Shown: positions 16,373 through 25,370, counted from the first letter of the stretch. The stretch is 64,000 nt of DNA from Chersky-806 sp038252255 (GCA_038252255.1 JBBSAM010000005.1:123495-187494); one strand, 5' to 3'. Notes: generated by a model not told the origin, from the letters alone. Program-made: numbers and translations.

Positions 16373-19051
16373 ATGAAGTACGTCTACGCCTTCCACGAAG
16401 GCGGCAGGGAGCAGAAGTTCCTGCTCGGCGGCAAGGGCGCCAACCTCGCCGAGATGACGAAGCTGGGACTCCCGGTACCGCCCGGCTTCACGATCACCAC
16501 CGAGGCCTGCAACGCGTACATGGCTGCGGACGAGACCCTTCCCGACGGCCTGATGGACGAGGTCGCCGACGCTCTCCGGGCGCTCGAGGCGAACATGGGC
16601 AAGAGCCTCGGCGACGACGTGGACCCGCTCCTGGTCTCGGTCCGTTCGGGTGCGCCGTTCTCGATGCCCGGGATGATGGACACGGTCCTGAACCTCGGGC
16701 TCAACGACGCTTCGGTGCAGGGCCTGGCGAAGCAGACCGGCAACGAGCGTTTCGCGTTCGACTCCTACCGGCGCTTCGTGCAGATGTTCGGCAAGATCGT
16801 GCTCGACGTCCCCGGTGACGATTTCGAAGAAGCGCTGCACGAGCTGATGGAGGACCGCGGCGTCACCGTGGACACCGACCTCACCGCAACGGACCTGCGC
16901 GGTCTGGTGGGCACGTTCAAGGACATCGTGCAACGCGTCGCGGGCGTCGCGTTCCCCGACGAGCCGCACGCACAGCTCGGGTACGCGATCGAAGCGGTCT
17001 TCAAGTCCTGGAACGGCCGGCGGGCGCGCGACTACCGCCGGATGGAGCGGATCCCCGATGACCTCGGGACCGCGGTGAACGTCCAGACGATGGTGTACGG
17101 CAACAAGGGCGAGGACTCCGGCACGGGAGTCGCGTTCACCCGCAACCCGTCGACGGGGGAGCGGGTTCCGTACGGCGACTTCCTCACCAACGCGCAAGGC
17201 GAAGATGTGGTGGCCGGCATCCGCATGACCGAGCCGCTCGACGCGATGGCGAACGACTTCGCGGAATGCCACCGCCAGCTGCTCGACGTGATGGAGCTGC
17301 TCGAGCGGCACTATCACGACATGTGCGACATCGAGTTCACGATCGAGCAGGGCCGGCTGTTCATCCTCCAGACGCGCGTCGGCAAGCGCACGGCGATGGC
17401 GGCGCTGCGGATGGCCGTCGAGATGCAGTCCGAAGGGCTCATCGACAAGCGGGAGGCGATCCTGCGGGTCCAGCCCGCGCAGCTCGATCAGCTTCTGCAC
17501 CCGCAGTTCGATCCCGGGGCGAAGTACGACGTTCTGGCTACCGGGTTGAACGCGTCACCGGGCGCGGCCGTGGGCAAGGTGTCGTTCACCGCAGATGACG
17601 CGGAAGCGTCTGCCGCGGCCGGTGAGGCGGTCATCCTCGTGCGCCCGGAGACCTCGCCCGAGGATCTGCACGGCATGATCGCGGCCGAAGGGATCCTCAC
17701 GTCGCGCGGCGGGCTCGTGAGCCACGCCGCGGTCGTCGCCCGCGGGATGGGCAAGCCCGCCATCTGTGGTGCGGACGCGTTGCAGATCGATCTGGCGAAG
17801 AAGGAGTTCCACGTTCTCGTCAACCGCGAGGTCGGCGGCGTGGTCAGCCCGGTGCGGGTCACCGTCCACGAGGGCGAAGTGATCTCGATCAACGGCGGCA
17901 CCGGTGAGGTCGTGGTCGGCGAGGTGCCGGTCGTGACTCCCGAGCCGACCGGTCCGTTCGGCATCGTGCTCGGGTGGGCGGACGAGGTCCGCACGATGAA
18001 GGTGCGAGCGAACGCGGACCTTCCCGAGGACTCGTTGAAGGCGAGGGAGTTCGGCGCGGAGGGCATCGGGCTGTGCCGCACCGAGCACATGTTCCTCGGC
18101 GACCGGCTGCCGACGGTGCAGCGGATGATCCTGGCCGAGACCCCGGACGAGGAAGCCGCGGCGCTCGACGCGCTGCTCCCGGTCCAGCGGGCCGACTTCA
18201 TCGGGATCCTCGAGGCGATGGACGGGCTGCCGGTGACCATCCGGCTGCTGGACCCGCCGCTGCACGAGTTCCTGCCCCGCCACGAGGAGATCCTCGGCCG
18301 CCAGGTCGACGCGTTCATCAACGGCGTCGGCGACCCGGAGGCAGACCGTCTCATGGCCGCGCTGAAGCGATGGGAGGAAGCGAACCCGATGCTCGGCACC
18401 CGGGGGTGCCGGTTGGGGATCCTGAAGCCGGGCCTGTACCGGATGCAGGTGCGTGCCATCATCGAGGCCGCGGTCGAGCGCAAGCGGGCCGGCGGCGACC
18501 CGCAGGTCGAGATCATGATCCCGCTCACCGTCGCGAGGACCGAGATGGCGATGCTGGACGGCTGGGTCCGTGAGGAGGCCGAGAAGGTCTTCACCGACCA
18601 GGGCGTCCGGGTGGACTACCTGGTCGGCACGATGATCGAGACGCCGCGCGCCGCGCTCGTGGCGGAGGAGATCGCCGAGATCGCGGAGTTCTTCTCGTTC
18701 GGCACGAACGACCTGACCCAGATGACGTTCGGCTTCTCGCGTGACGACGTCGAGGGCCGCATGATGCCGGCGTACCTCGAGCAGGGCCTGCTGGCCGTGA
18801 GCCCGTTCGAGCAGCTCGATCGGGACGGGGTCGGCAAGCTGGTCGAGTGGGCGAAGATGCGTGGGCGTGCGGTGCGCCCGGATCTCAAGCTGGGCATCTG
18901 CGGGGAGCACGGCGGCGACCCGGCCTCGGTGCACTTCTGCCACGAGGTCGGCCTCGATTACGTGTCGTGCTCGCCGTACCGCGTCCCGCTCGCTCGCTTG
19001 GCCGCCGCGCATGCCGCGCTCGGTGAGGGTGGGCCCGGTACCACGGCCTGA
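16373..19051 (+). CDS. ppdK: Pyruvate, phosphate dikinase
   Basis: PPDK interconverts pyruvate, ATP and phosphate with phosphoenolpyruvate, AMP and pyrophosphate. The 892-residue protein has the N-terminal ATP-grasp domain (about 1-350, GGKGANLAEM, SVRSGAPFSMPGMMDT), the central swivelling domain with the phospho-histidine in GGLVSHAAVVARGMG (about residue 450; more often GGMTSH) and the C-terminal TIM barrel with LGICGEHGGDP (catalytic Cys, about residue 842). Length is typical. ATG 16373 follows GGAGAACG. Confidence 0.97.
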   Translation: MKYVYAFHEGGREQKFLLGGKGANLAEMTKLGLPVPPGFTITTEACNAYMAADETLPDGLMDEVADALRALEANMGKSLGDDVDPLLVSVRSGAPFSMPGMMDTVLNLGLNDASVQGLAKQTGNERFAFDSYRRFVQMFGKIVLDVPGDDFEEALHELMEDRGVTVDTDLTATDLRGLVGTFKDIVQRVAGVAFPDEPHAQLGYAIEAVFKSWNGRRARDYRRMERIPDDLGTAVNVQTMVYGNKGEDSGTGVAFTRNPSTGERVPYGDFLTNAQGEDVVAGIRMTEPLDAMANDFAECHRQLLDVMELLERHYHDMCDIEFTIEQGRLFILQTRVGKRTAMAALRMAVEMQSEGLIDKREAILRVQPAQLDQLLHPQFDPGAKYDVLATGLNASPGAAVGKVSFTADDAEASAAAGEAVILVRPETSPEDLHGMIAAEGILTSRGGLVSHAAVVARGMGKPAICGADALQIDLAKKEFHVLVNREVGGVVSPVRVTVHEGEVISINGGTGEVVVGEVPVVTPEPTGPFGIVLGWADEVRTMKVRANADLPEDSLKAREFGAEGIGLCRTEHMFLGDRLPTVQRMILAETPDEEAAALDALLPVQRADFIGILEAMDGLPVTIRLLDPPLHEFLPRHEEILGRQVDAFINGVGDPEADRLMAALKRWEEANPMLGTRGCRLGILKPGLYRMQVRAIIEAAVERKRAGGDPQVEIMIPLTVARTEMAMLDGWVREEAEKVFTDQGVRVDYLVGTMIETPRAALVAEEIAEIAEFFSFGTNDLTQMTFGFSRDDVEGRMMPAYLEQGLLAVSPFEQLDRDGVGKLVEWAKMRGRAVRPDLKLGICGEHGGDPASVHFCHEVGLDYVSCSPYRVPLARLAAAHAALGEGGPGTTA

Positions 19052-19078
19052 GTCGGCGTTGCTGTCCCACCCCGTCGG

Positions 19079-19084
19079 TATCCT
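19079..19084 (+). promoter_or_regulatory. -10 box for leaderless dGTPase transcript
   Basis: TATCCT lies 6 nt before ATG 19091; no Shine-Dalgarno sequence is seen. Confidence 0.5.
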
Positions 19085-19090
19085 CGCGAC

Positions 19091-20275
19091 ATGAGTGGGG
19101 AACGAGATCTGCCTGATGTGCCTGATCTGACCGATCGGGCGCGGGGCTGGGCCGCCACGATGGACGGCTTCGCGACCGGGTCGTTCCGTCGGGCCCACGC
19201 GGACTCCGCCGCGAAGATCGGCGCGGTCGAGCTCTCGGACCGCCGCGCGCGCGAAGACCGGGAGGATGCCGACCTCGCGCCCGGCGCCACCCGCGCCCGC
19301 GGGTCCGGTCACCGCGCCCGCGCCGAGGAGCCGGACCGCGTGCGCACGTGCTTCGAGCGCGACCGGGACCGCATCCTCCACGGCACCACAGCGTTCCGCC
19401 GGCTCGCGGGGAAGACACAGGTCTTCGTGTTCCCCGAGGATCATCAACGCACCCGCCTCACCCACGCGCTCGAGGTCGCGCAGGTGGCGTCGAGCATCGC
19501 CCGCGCGTGCCGCCTGAACGTCGCGCTCACCGAGGCGATCGCGCTCGGCCACGACTGCGGCCACGGCCCGTTCGGCCACGCGAGCGAGGATGCGTTCACG
19601 CCGTACGTCCCCGGTGGGTTCGATCACGCGGTCTGGGGCGCGGACGTCGTGCTCGAACCCGTGAACCTCTGTTCCGAGACGCTGGACGGCATCCGGAACC
19701 ACTCGTGGTCCCGGCCGGCGCCGAGCACGCCGGAGGGGGAGGTCGTCTCGTGGGCCGACCGCATCGCTTACGTGTGCCACGACTTCGAAGACGCGGTCCG
19801 GGCGGGGATCGTGAGCGCGGCGATGCTGCCCGCGTCCGTGTTGGCGCTCTGCGGTGAGCGCCGGAGCCGCCAGCTCGGCGCGTTCATCTCGTCCGTCGTG
19901 GATACCGCGTTGCGCACCGGTGAGATCGGCATGGACGGCGGGATGGCCGAGGCGCTCGCGGAGTTCCGTGCCTTCAACTACGAGCAGATCTACATGCGGC
20001 CGGCCTCGGTCGCTCAGGGTCAGGCCGTGGTCAGGGTGCTGCACGCGCTCGTCGAGTACTACGCCGACCGGCCGAACACGCTTCCGCTGCCCGAGTTGGC
20101 GGGTCACGCCCACCATTCCGGGGGCGCGAGCGCCGGGAGCAGCGCCGCGCTCCTCGAAGCCGTGACCTACGTCGCGGGAATGACGGACCGTTTCGCGTTC
20201 ACGCAGGCCGTCGCCCATCTCGGCTGGGATCCCGCTTCGCTGCCGGCCGGTCTCGATGTCGCGATCGGTCGGTGA
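19091..20275 (+). CDS. dgt: dGTP triphosphohydrolase-like HD protein
   Basis: The 394-residue HD-superfamily protein matches deoxyguanosinetriphosphate triphosphohydrolases, which cut dNTPs to deoxynucleoside and triphosphate. Metal ligands are visible: THALEVAQVA (His), GHDCGHGPFGHASE (His-Asp pair) and a later VVSWADRIAYVCHDFED (Asp). The N-terminal 80 residues are charged and of low complexity, longer than usual. It lies just upstream of dnaG, a common position in actinobacteria. Confidence 0.93.
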   Translation: MSGERDLPDVPDLTDRARGWAATMDGFATGSFRRAHADSAAKIGAVELSDRRAREDREDADLAPGATRARGSGHRARAEEPDRVRTCFERDRDRILHGTTAFRRLAGKTQVFVFPEDHQRTRLTHALEVAQVASSIARACRLNVALTEAIALGHDCGHGPFGHASEDAFTPYVPGGFDHAVWGADVVLEPVNLCSETLDGIRNHSWSRPAPSTPEGEVVSWADRIAYVCHDFEDAVRAGIVSAAMLPASVLALCGERRSRQLGAFISSVVDTALRTGEIGMDGGMAEALAEFRAFNYEQIYMRPASVAQGQAVVRVLHALVEYYADRPNTLPLPELAGHAHHSGGASAGSSAALLEAVTYVAGMTDRFAFTQAVAHLGWDPASLPAGLDVAIGR

Positions 20276-20305
20276 ATCGCCACCCCGCGTGTTCGCGGCC
20301 TGACC

Positions 20306-20311
20306 TACCCT
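20306..20311 (+). promoter_or_regulatory. -10 box for leaderless dnaG transcript
   Basis: TACCCT lies 8 nt before ATG 20320, with no ribosome-binding site. Confidence 0.55.
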
Positions 20312-20319
20312 GAGGCGCG

Positions 20320-22119
20320 ATGGGAATTCTCGACGACGACGTCGTCCAGGTCAGGGAAGCCACCGACATCGTCGGGCTCATCAGTGAACGCCTCGCGCTG
20401 AAGCGTGCCGGTCGGCGCTTCGTCGGTCTCTGCCCGTTCCACACCGAGAAGTCGCCGAGCTTCTCGGTGAATCCCGAGCTCGGGCTGTACTACTGCTTCG
20501 GCTGCCAGGAGAGCGGCGACGCGATCACGTTCATCCGCAAGCTCGACGGACTCGACTTCCCCGAAGCGGTCGAGCGACTCGCGGCCCGAGCCGGCATCAC
20601 GGTGCGGTACGACTCCACCGCGGTCTCCCAGGACCGCCAACGCAAGGACCGGCTCTCCGCCGCGGTAGGCGCGGCGATCGACTTCTACCACCGCATCCTG
20701 CTCGAGCAACCCGAAGGCGGGCGGGCGCGCGGCTATCTGCGCAGTCGCGGCTTCGACGGCGACGCGGCGCGTCGCTTCGTGATCGGGTGGTCACCCGACA
20801 GCTTCGACACCCTGAGCAATCACCTCCAGGCCGAGAAGCACCGGCGTGACGACATCGTGGCCGCCGGGCTCGCGTTCGTGAACAAGTCGAACCGCTTGCA
20901 GGACAGCTTCCGGTCGCGCCTGATGTTCCCGATCTACGACCGGGCCGGGGTGGCGGTCGGGTTCGGTGGGCGCTCGCTGTCGGCCGACGGGCCGAAGTAC
21001 AAGAACACCGCGGAGACGCCGCTGTACCACAAGAGCCGGTTGCTCTACGGCCTGAACTGGGCCAAGGCGGAGATCGGGGCGCGCGACGAGGTCGTGATCT
21101 GCGAGGGCTACACGGACGTGATGGGGTTCGCCCTCGCCGGCATCCCGAACTCGGTGGCCACCTGTGGAACGGCGCTCACCGAGCAGCACGTCCAGCTGTT
21201 GAAGAACTTCACCCGCAAGATGGTGCTCGCCTACGACGCCGACAGCGCGGGACAGAGCGCGGCGGAGAAGTGGTACGAGTGGGAGCAGCGATTCGACATC
21301 GAGGTGAAGGTCGCCGCGCTGCCTCCGGGGCGCGATCCCGGCGATCTCTGGCGCGACGATCCGGACGTGCTGGTGAAGGCGGTGGAGGGAGCGCAGCGGT
21401 TCATGCAGTTCAAGATGGGCCGGGTGCTCTCGGCCGCGGATCTCACCGGGCCGGAAGGCCGCGCCCGCGCGGCCGAAGCGCTCGTGCCGGTGTTGCGCGA
21501 GCACCCGAGCGAGCTCGTGCGCGAGCAGTACATCCAGACCGCGGCGGGAACACTCGGCATCGACCACGCGTGGTTCAAGCAGGCGATCTCGCGCAGCCCG
21601 GCGCCGCGGCGCGGCGGTGGTGGCGAGGAAGACGCGGTCTTCGAGAGCCGGGAGGAGCGAGCGGAACGGCCCCGGCCGGTCGTCGTCGATCCTCGCGAGG
21701 AGGACGTGCTGCGGTGGACGATCCATTCGCCGGAGCTCGTGCACGACTGGCTCGACGCGACGCTGTTCGTCGACCCGGTGGCTCGCGCGGCTTTTGTGCA
21801 GCTCTCGAGCTCGGCCGAGCTCCATGAAGCGCTCGCGACGAGCGAGGGCGAGGTACGCGCACTGCTCGAGCGACTCGCGGTGGAGGAGCCGGAGGTGGAC
21901 GACGAGCCCGAGACCGTTCGAGCCCGGCTCGTCGTCAATCTCGTCGAGCCGGCCGCCGAACGCCTGTTGCGTCAGCTCCTGGCGGACGGCGACGACCGCG
22001 CGAGCCAGGTGAAGGTCCAGCTCGACATCGTGCGGGGCCAAGCCGCGAGCGGATGGGCCTCCGGCGAGGAAGCAGCGATGCAATTGGTACGCTGGATCAC
22101 TCAATGGACGCCCCGATGA
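20320..22119 (+). CDS. dnaG: DNA primase
   Basis: DnaG makes RNA primers at the replication fork. The 599-residue protein has the CHC2 zinc finger (CPFHTEKSPSF then YYCFGCQ, about residues 40-68), the DnaG N-terminal catalytic core, the TOPRIM domain (VICEGYTDVMGFALAG and LAYDADSAGQ, about 260-315) and a C-terminal helicase-interaction domain. An Arg/Pro/Glu-rich linker near residues 428-452 separates core and C-terminus. It is directly followed, with overlap, by the primary sigma factor gene. Confidence 0.97.
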   Translation: MGILDDDVVQVREATDIVGLISERLALKRAGRRFVGLCPFHTEKSPSFSVNPELGLYYCFGCQESGDAITFIRKLDGLDFPEAVERLAARAGITVRYDSTAVSQDRQRKDRLSAAVGAAIDFYHRILLEQPEGGRARGYLRSRGFDGDAARRFVIGWSPDSFDTLSNHLQAEKHRRDDIVAAGLAFVNKSNRLQDSFRSRLMFPIYDRAGVAVGFGGRSLSADGPKYKNTAETPLYHKSRLLYGLNWAKAEIGARDEVVICEGYTDVMGFALAGIPNSVATCGTALTEQHVQLLKNFTRKMVLAYDADSAGQSAAEKWYEWEQRFDIEVKVAALPPGRDPGDLWRDDPDVLVKAVEGAQRFMQFKMGRVLSAADLTGPEGRARAAEALVPVLREHPSELVREQYIQTAAGTLGIDHAWFKQAISRSPAPRRGGGGEEDAVFESREERAERPRPVVVDPREEDVLRWTIHSPELVHDWLDATLFVDPVARAAFVQLSSSAELHEALATSEGEVRALLERLAVEEPEVDDEPETVRARLVVNLVEPAAERLLRQLLADGDDRASQVKVQLDIVRGQAASGWASGEEAAMQLVRWITQWTPR

Positions 22120-23486
22120 CCTCCCCCGAACCGGACCCCATACCGGCGCCGCCGCTCGGTGCGGTCGCCACGTCGAGCGACGCGTCTCCAGCCGACATCG
22201 AGGCGTTGATCGCACGAGTCAAGGATCGCGGGTTCGTCACGACAGGCGAGATCTTCGCCGCGCTGCCGGACCTCGAGCCCGAGACGGCAGAGCTCGCGGC
22301 GATCTACGCAAGCATGGAGAGCAACGGCGTCCAGGTCGTCGACGAGATTCTCGAAGAGCTCAAGCGCGAGGACGAACGGCGACACGGACGTGGCGAAGCG
22401 CCGTCGAGCACCGTGACCGACGCGGTGGACGCCGCAGTCGAACGCGCGCGGAAGCCGGCAACCCGGCCGGGCGCCGCGGCTGCTCCCGTGTCCGAGGAGC
22501 CACTGCCGGTTCCGGTGCCCGCGGTGCGGCCGAGCCGGGCGCGCGCGGAACGTCCGAGTGGCTTGGGCGAGGGCAGCTTCGACCCGGTGCGGATGTACCT
22601 GAAGGAGATCGGGAAGGTCCCGCTCCTCACGGCCGGGCAGGAAGTGAGCCTGGCCAAGCGCATCGAGGCCGGTCTCGACGCGGTGGACCGGGTGGAGCAG
22701 GAACAGCACCTCACCGAGTCGCAGCGGGCGAGCCTCCGCGCAGTGACGCGTGACGGTGAGCTCGCCAAGAGGCAGCTGACCGAAGCCAACCTTCGGCTCG
22801 TGGTGTCGATCGCCAAGCGCTACGTGGGTCGGGGGATGGCGCTGCTCGACCTGATCCAGGAGGGCAACCTCGGTCTCATCCGTGCGGTCGAGAAGTTCGA
22901 CTACACGAAGGGCTTCAAGTTCTCGACCTACGCGACGTGGTGGATCCGCCAGGCGATCACTCGAGCGATCGCGGACCAGGCGCGCACGATCCGGATTCCC
23001 GTTCACATGGTCGAGACCATGAACAAGGTGATGCGGATCCAGCGCCAGCTCCTCCAGGAGCTCGGTCGAGAGCCGACGGTCGAGGAGATTGCCGCGAAGG
23101 TGGAGCTCACCCCGGACCGCGTGCGCGAGATCCAGCGCCTCGGTCAGGAGCCCGTGTCGCTCGAGACGCCGGTGGGAGACGACGACGACTCGTTCCTAGG
23201 TGACTTCGTCGAAGACCCCAACGCGACCGCGCCGGCAACGGCCGCAGCCCGCGCGCTGCTCACCGAGGCGATCGAAGAGGCGCTCGAAGAGCTGAACGAC
23301 CGCGAACGGCAGGTCGTGCGCCTGCGCTTCGGTCTCGACGACGGTCAGGTGCGCACGCTCGAAGAGGTGGGCAAGGAGTTCGGCGTGACGCGGGAGCGGA
23401 TCCGCCAGATCGAGTCGAAGACACTGGCGAAGCTGCGTCACCCGACGCGTTCCCAGCGCCTGCGCGACTACCTCGAAGAGCCCTAG
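22104..23486 (+). CDS. rpoD: Primary RNA polymerase sigma factor (RpoD/SigA)
   Basis: The 460-residue protein is a group 1 sigma-70. Region 1.1-like sequence (about residues 33-85), a low-complexity linker, region 1.2 (FDPVRMYLKEIGKVPLL), region 2 (LRLVVSIAKRYVGRGMALLDLIQEGNLGLIRAVEKFDY, then FSTYATWWIRQAI, the -10 reader), region 3 and region 4 (EEVGKEFGVTRERIRQIESK, the -35 reader) are all present. ATG 22104 and ATG 22116 are both possible; the second overlaps the dnaG stop as ATGA. TACGCT at 22088-22093 may give a separate promoter. The TAG stop shares CTAG with the stop of the convergent gene. Confidence 0.97.
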   Translation: MDAPMTSPEPDPIPAPPLGAVATSSDASPADIEALIARVKDRGFVTTGEIFAALPDLEPETAELAAIYASMESNGVQVVDEILEELKREDERRHGRGEAPSSTVTDAVDAAVERARKPATRPGAAAAPVSEEPLPVPVPAVRPSRARAERPSGLGEGSFDPVRMYLKEIGKVPLLTAGQEVSLAKRIEAGLDAVDRVEQEQHLTESQRASLRAVTRDGELAKRQLTEANLRLVVSIAKRYVGRGMALLDLIQEGNLGLIRAVEKFDYTKGFKFSTYATWWIRQAITRAIADQARTIRIPVHMVETMNKVMRIQRQLLQELGREPTVEEIAAKVELTPDRVREIQRLGQEPVSLETPVGDDDDSFLGDFVEDPNATAPATAAARALLTEAIEEALEELNDRERQVVRLRFGLDDGQVRTLEEVGKEFGVTRERIRQIESKTLAKLRHPTRSQRLRDYLEEP

Positions 23487-23710
23487 AGAGAGTCGGCGAC
23501 CGGGTCGACGAGACGGAGGTGCTCCGTCTCGTCGTCGGGCCGGAGGCGTTCCACGCCGAGCTCCACGGCCGCCTGGAGGCGATCGAAGAGCCGGCTGTCC
23601 CGGAGCCGCTCGAGCCGGCGGCGGATCTGCTCGTAGCGAGCCCGCCCGGCCTTGGCGCCGAGGTAGTAGCCAATGCCGAAGCCGAGCACGAGACCGATCC
23701 GGAACTTCAT
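23483..23710 (-). CDS. Small single-helix membrane protein (YtxH-like)
   Basis: This 75-residue protein has one N-terminal membrane segment with a glycine pattern (GLVLGFGIGYYLGAKAGRARYEQI) followed by a charged helix. Similar small proteins are common in actinobacteria and resemble YtxH; no function is known. GGAAGAGAGC precedes ATG 23710. It is convergent with rpoD, and the two stops share CTAG at 23483-23486. Confidence 0.75.
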   Translation of the reverse strand: MKFRIGLVLGFGIGYYLGAKAGRARYEQIRRRLERLRDSRLFDRLQAAVELGVERLRPDDETEHLRLVDPVADSL

Positions 23711-23757
23711 GCTCTCTTCCTACCGCATCCATCGACCGCGCGCGGGTTTCGGGTGAA

Positions 23758-23771
23758 CGAACATATGTTCG
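23758..23771. promoter_or_regulatory. Perfect LexA-type SOS box
   Basis: CGAACATATGTTCG matches the Gram-positive/actinobacterial LexA operator CGAAC-N4-GTTCG exactly and sits within an 18-bp perfect palindrome (23756-23773). It ends directly at the -10 box TATGCT (23773-23778), which is 6 nt before ATG 23785, so a bound repressor would block RNA polymerase. Binding by LexA is inferred from the consensus; self-binding by the downstream HTH protein is an alternative. Confidence 0.8.
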
Positions 23772-23772
23772 T

Positions 23773-23778
23773 TATGCT
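23773..23778 (+). promoter_or_regulatory. -10 box for leaderless transcript, overlapping the SOS palindrome
   Basis: TATGCT lies 6 nt before ATG 23785 and shares its first base with the palindrome that contains the LexA-type box. Confidence 0.55.
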
Positions 23779-23784
23779 CCGACC

Positions 23785-24435
23785 ATGGGCTACCGCGGCA
23801 AGGTCGAGCAGCAGGAGCAGGCGCGGTTGCTACGCGCGCAGAACCGGACACTCGCCGACATCGCAGCCGAGCTGGATGTCAGCAAGTCCTCGGTATCCCT
23901 CTGGGTACGTGACGTCCCCTTCACCGCATCCAAACGCCGCTACGGTCCCCGCCGCCGCCCGCATCCACAGCAAGCAGCCAAGATTCTGGAGATCGAGAAG
24001 TGCGCCGCTGAAGGCCGAACCCGCTTCGAGGCATTGAGCGAAGACGCGTTCTTCGCCGCTGGAGTTGCGCTCTATGCGGGCGAGGGTTCGAAGACCGATG
24101 GTTCGGTGTCGTTCGCGAACTGCGATCCCGACATGATCCGGTTCTTTGCTGCGTGGCTCCGCCGGTTCTTCGATGTCGATGAACCCCGACTACGGGTGCA
24201 GGTCTATCTGCATCAGGGGCTCGATCTCGATGCAGCACACCACTTCTGGTCTTCGGTCACGGGTGTTCCGCTCGGCCAGTTCCGCAAGGGTCATCGTGCG
24301 GTCGCGGATCCGACGATCCGGCACAACAAGCATGAGAATGGCTGCTGCTACCTGAGATACCACTGCTCGCATACCCACCGGAAGGTCATGGGTCTGGTGC
24401 GGGCGCTGCTATCGTCAGACGCCATTCCGGGGTAG
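23785..24435 (+). CDS. HTH protein with LAGLIDADG-like C-terminal domain, predicted SOS-controlled
   Basis: This 216-residue protein has an N-terminal helix-turn-helix of resolvase/Hin type (about residues 10-43, ARLLRAQNRTLADIAAELDV, SKSSVSLWV) and a C-terminal region (about 85-210) with GVALYAGEGSK, VSFANCDPDMIRFFAAWLRR and a Cys/His segment, reminiscent of LAGLIDADG homing-endonuclease folds. I know of uncharacterised bacterial proteins with this layout but no proven activity. A perfect LexA-type box covers its promoter. Its last codons and TAG stop are formed by the first ten bases of tRNA-Asn, so gene and tRNA overlap. That suggests arrival beside the tRNA; the order of events is inference. 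Confidence 0.75.
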   Translation: MGYRGKVEQQEQARLLRAQNRTLADIAAELDVSKSSVSLWVRDVPFTASKRRYGPRRRPHPQQAAKILEIEKCAAEGRTRFEALSEDAFFAAGVALYAGEGSKTDGSVSFANCDPDMIRFFAAWLRRFFDVDEPRLRVQVYLHQGLDLDAAHHFWSSVTGVPLGQFRKGHRAVADPTIRHNKHENGCCYLRYHCSHTHRKVMGLVRALLSSDAIPG

Positions 24436-24498
24436 CTCAATCGGCGGAGCAGCGCACTGTTAATGCGACGGCTGAGGGTTCGAGTCCCTCCCCCGGAG
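24426..24498 (+). tRNA. tRNA-Asn (anticodon GTT)
   Basis: The cloverleaf is clear: acceptor TCCGGGG (24426-24432) pairs with CCCCGGA (24491-24497), discriminator G, CCA encoded at 24499-24501. The anticodon loop CTGTTAA gives GTT, and the T arm is GAGGG TTCGAGT CCCTC. The outermost anticodon-stem pair appears to be G-A. The 5' ten bases also encode the end of the upstream protein gene, and the convergent ClpP-like gene stops one base after the CCA. Confidence 0.95.
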
Positions 24499-24502
24499 CC
24501 AT

Positions 24503-25090
24503 CTACGCGAAGCCGAAACGGGACTGCTCGCCTCGCGGGCCGGCTCGGCCGGGCCGTTCGATCTCGTCGATGAGCCCGTAGGCGAGCGCCTCCTCGGCGT
24601 CCAGCCAGGCGCCGCGCTCGAGATCGGCTTCGACGCGCTCGAAGGGCCGCCCGGTGGCGCTCGCCAGCCGGTTGACGAAGACCTCGACCGTGCGCTGGTG
24701 CTCGCGCGCGTTGCGTTCGACGTCAGTGGCACCGCCGGCGAAGGCTACGTCGGGCAGGCCGAGCCGGAATCGCGCATGGGGTGTCGCGGATCGATGAGGC
24801 GCGACCGCGACGATGCCGACGGCGGCGTTCTCGGCGCGCACGCAGCGGGCGCGGACAGGCACGCCGAGCAGGTCGATCACGTCGATGACCATGAGCGCGG
24901 CCTGAATCGTTCCGCCCGCGCAGTCGACCTGCAACGTGATGCCCTCGTCGCCGGCCGCGTCGAGCGCCATGAGCTCCGTGGTCGCAGTAGTGGCGGACAC
25001 GTCGTCGAGCTGGCCACTGAGGAGAACGACCCGCCGGTCCCACAGCTGCGCTCGCATCCACTCCACCCCACCGAACTGCTCTTGGTTCAT
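24503..25090 (-). CDS. ClpP-fold protein lacking the catalytic triad (pseudo-ClpP)
   Basis: The 195-residue protein keeps the ClpP core pattern: VVLLSGQLDD, VDCAGGTIQAALMVIDVI, and AEEALAYGLIDEI at the end. Aligned with the intact ClpP encoded nearby (25438-26085), the nucleophile Ser is Ala89 (AENAAVGIV), the His of the MIHQ motif is missing (LPDVAFAGG) and the Asp position is Gly (ERGAWLDAEEAL). It is therefore predicted to be proteolytically inactive, perhaps a ring partner or decoy, like ClpR in principle. Its ATG overlaps the stop of an upstream HTH gene (ATGA), so the two form an operon divergent from clpP. Confidence 0.85.
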   Translation of the reverse strand: MNQEQFGGVEWMRAQLWDRRVVLLSGQLDDVSATTATTELMALDAAGDEGITLQVDCAGGTIQAALMVIDVIDLLGVPVRARCVRAENAAVGIVAVAPHRSATPHARFRLGLPDVAFAGGATDVERNAREHQRTVEVFVNRLASATGRPFERVEADLERGAWLDAEEALAYGLIDEIERPGRAGPRGEQSRFGFA

Positions 25091-25353
25091 CGAGGCTTCC
25101 GTTGCAGGCGCCAGTCGAGCTGGTGGCCCAGTGCGGCGACATAGCGCTCCAGGGTCGAGAGGCGGACGTCCGCGTCGCCCGACTCGAGGCGCGCCACGGC
25201 GGACTGGGACGTCCCCATGCGGGCGGCCACCTCGGTCTGGGAGAGCCCGAGCGCGACGCGCTCGCCGGCCAACGTGCCGGCCAGGTCGCGGCGGCGCGCG
25301 GCCGCTTCCTTGAACCCCGGGAAGACCGGGTCATGTCTCCGCTCACTCGTCAC
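25087..25353 (-). CDS. XRE-family HTH regulator coupled to pseudo-ClpP
   Basis: This 88-residue protein has a classic HTH (LGLSQTEVAARMGTSQSAVARLESGDADVRLSTLERYVAAL, seen as two blocks of about 20 residues) and ends soon after. GTG 25353 was chosen because GAGAGGTG lies upstream; a TTG at 25368 is in frame. It overlaps the pseudo-ClpP gene by 4 nt. The divergent gap holds repeated TCGAATATG words and a TATCTC/GAGATA palindrome that may be its operator. Such short XRE proteins also occur as antitoxins, but no toxin-like partner is evident. Confidence 0.8.
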   Translation of the reverse strand: MTSERRHDPVFPGFKEAAARRRDLAGTLAGERVALGLSQTEVAARMGTSQSAVARLESGDADVRLSTLERYVAALGHQLDWRLQRKPR

Positions 25354-25370
25354 GCGAACACCTCTCAACC

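Noticed and set aside
21640..21700. GAGCGGAACGGCCCCGG-like segment in the dnaG linker resembling the dispersed mini-ORF repeat
   Set aside because: The match is short and GC-rich and lies in a naturally Arg/Pro-rich linker; it cannot be separated from composition.
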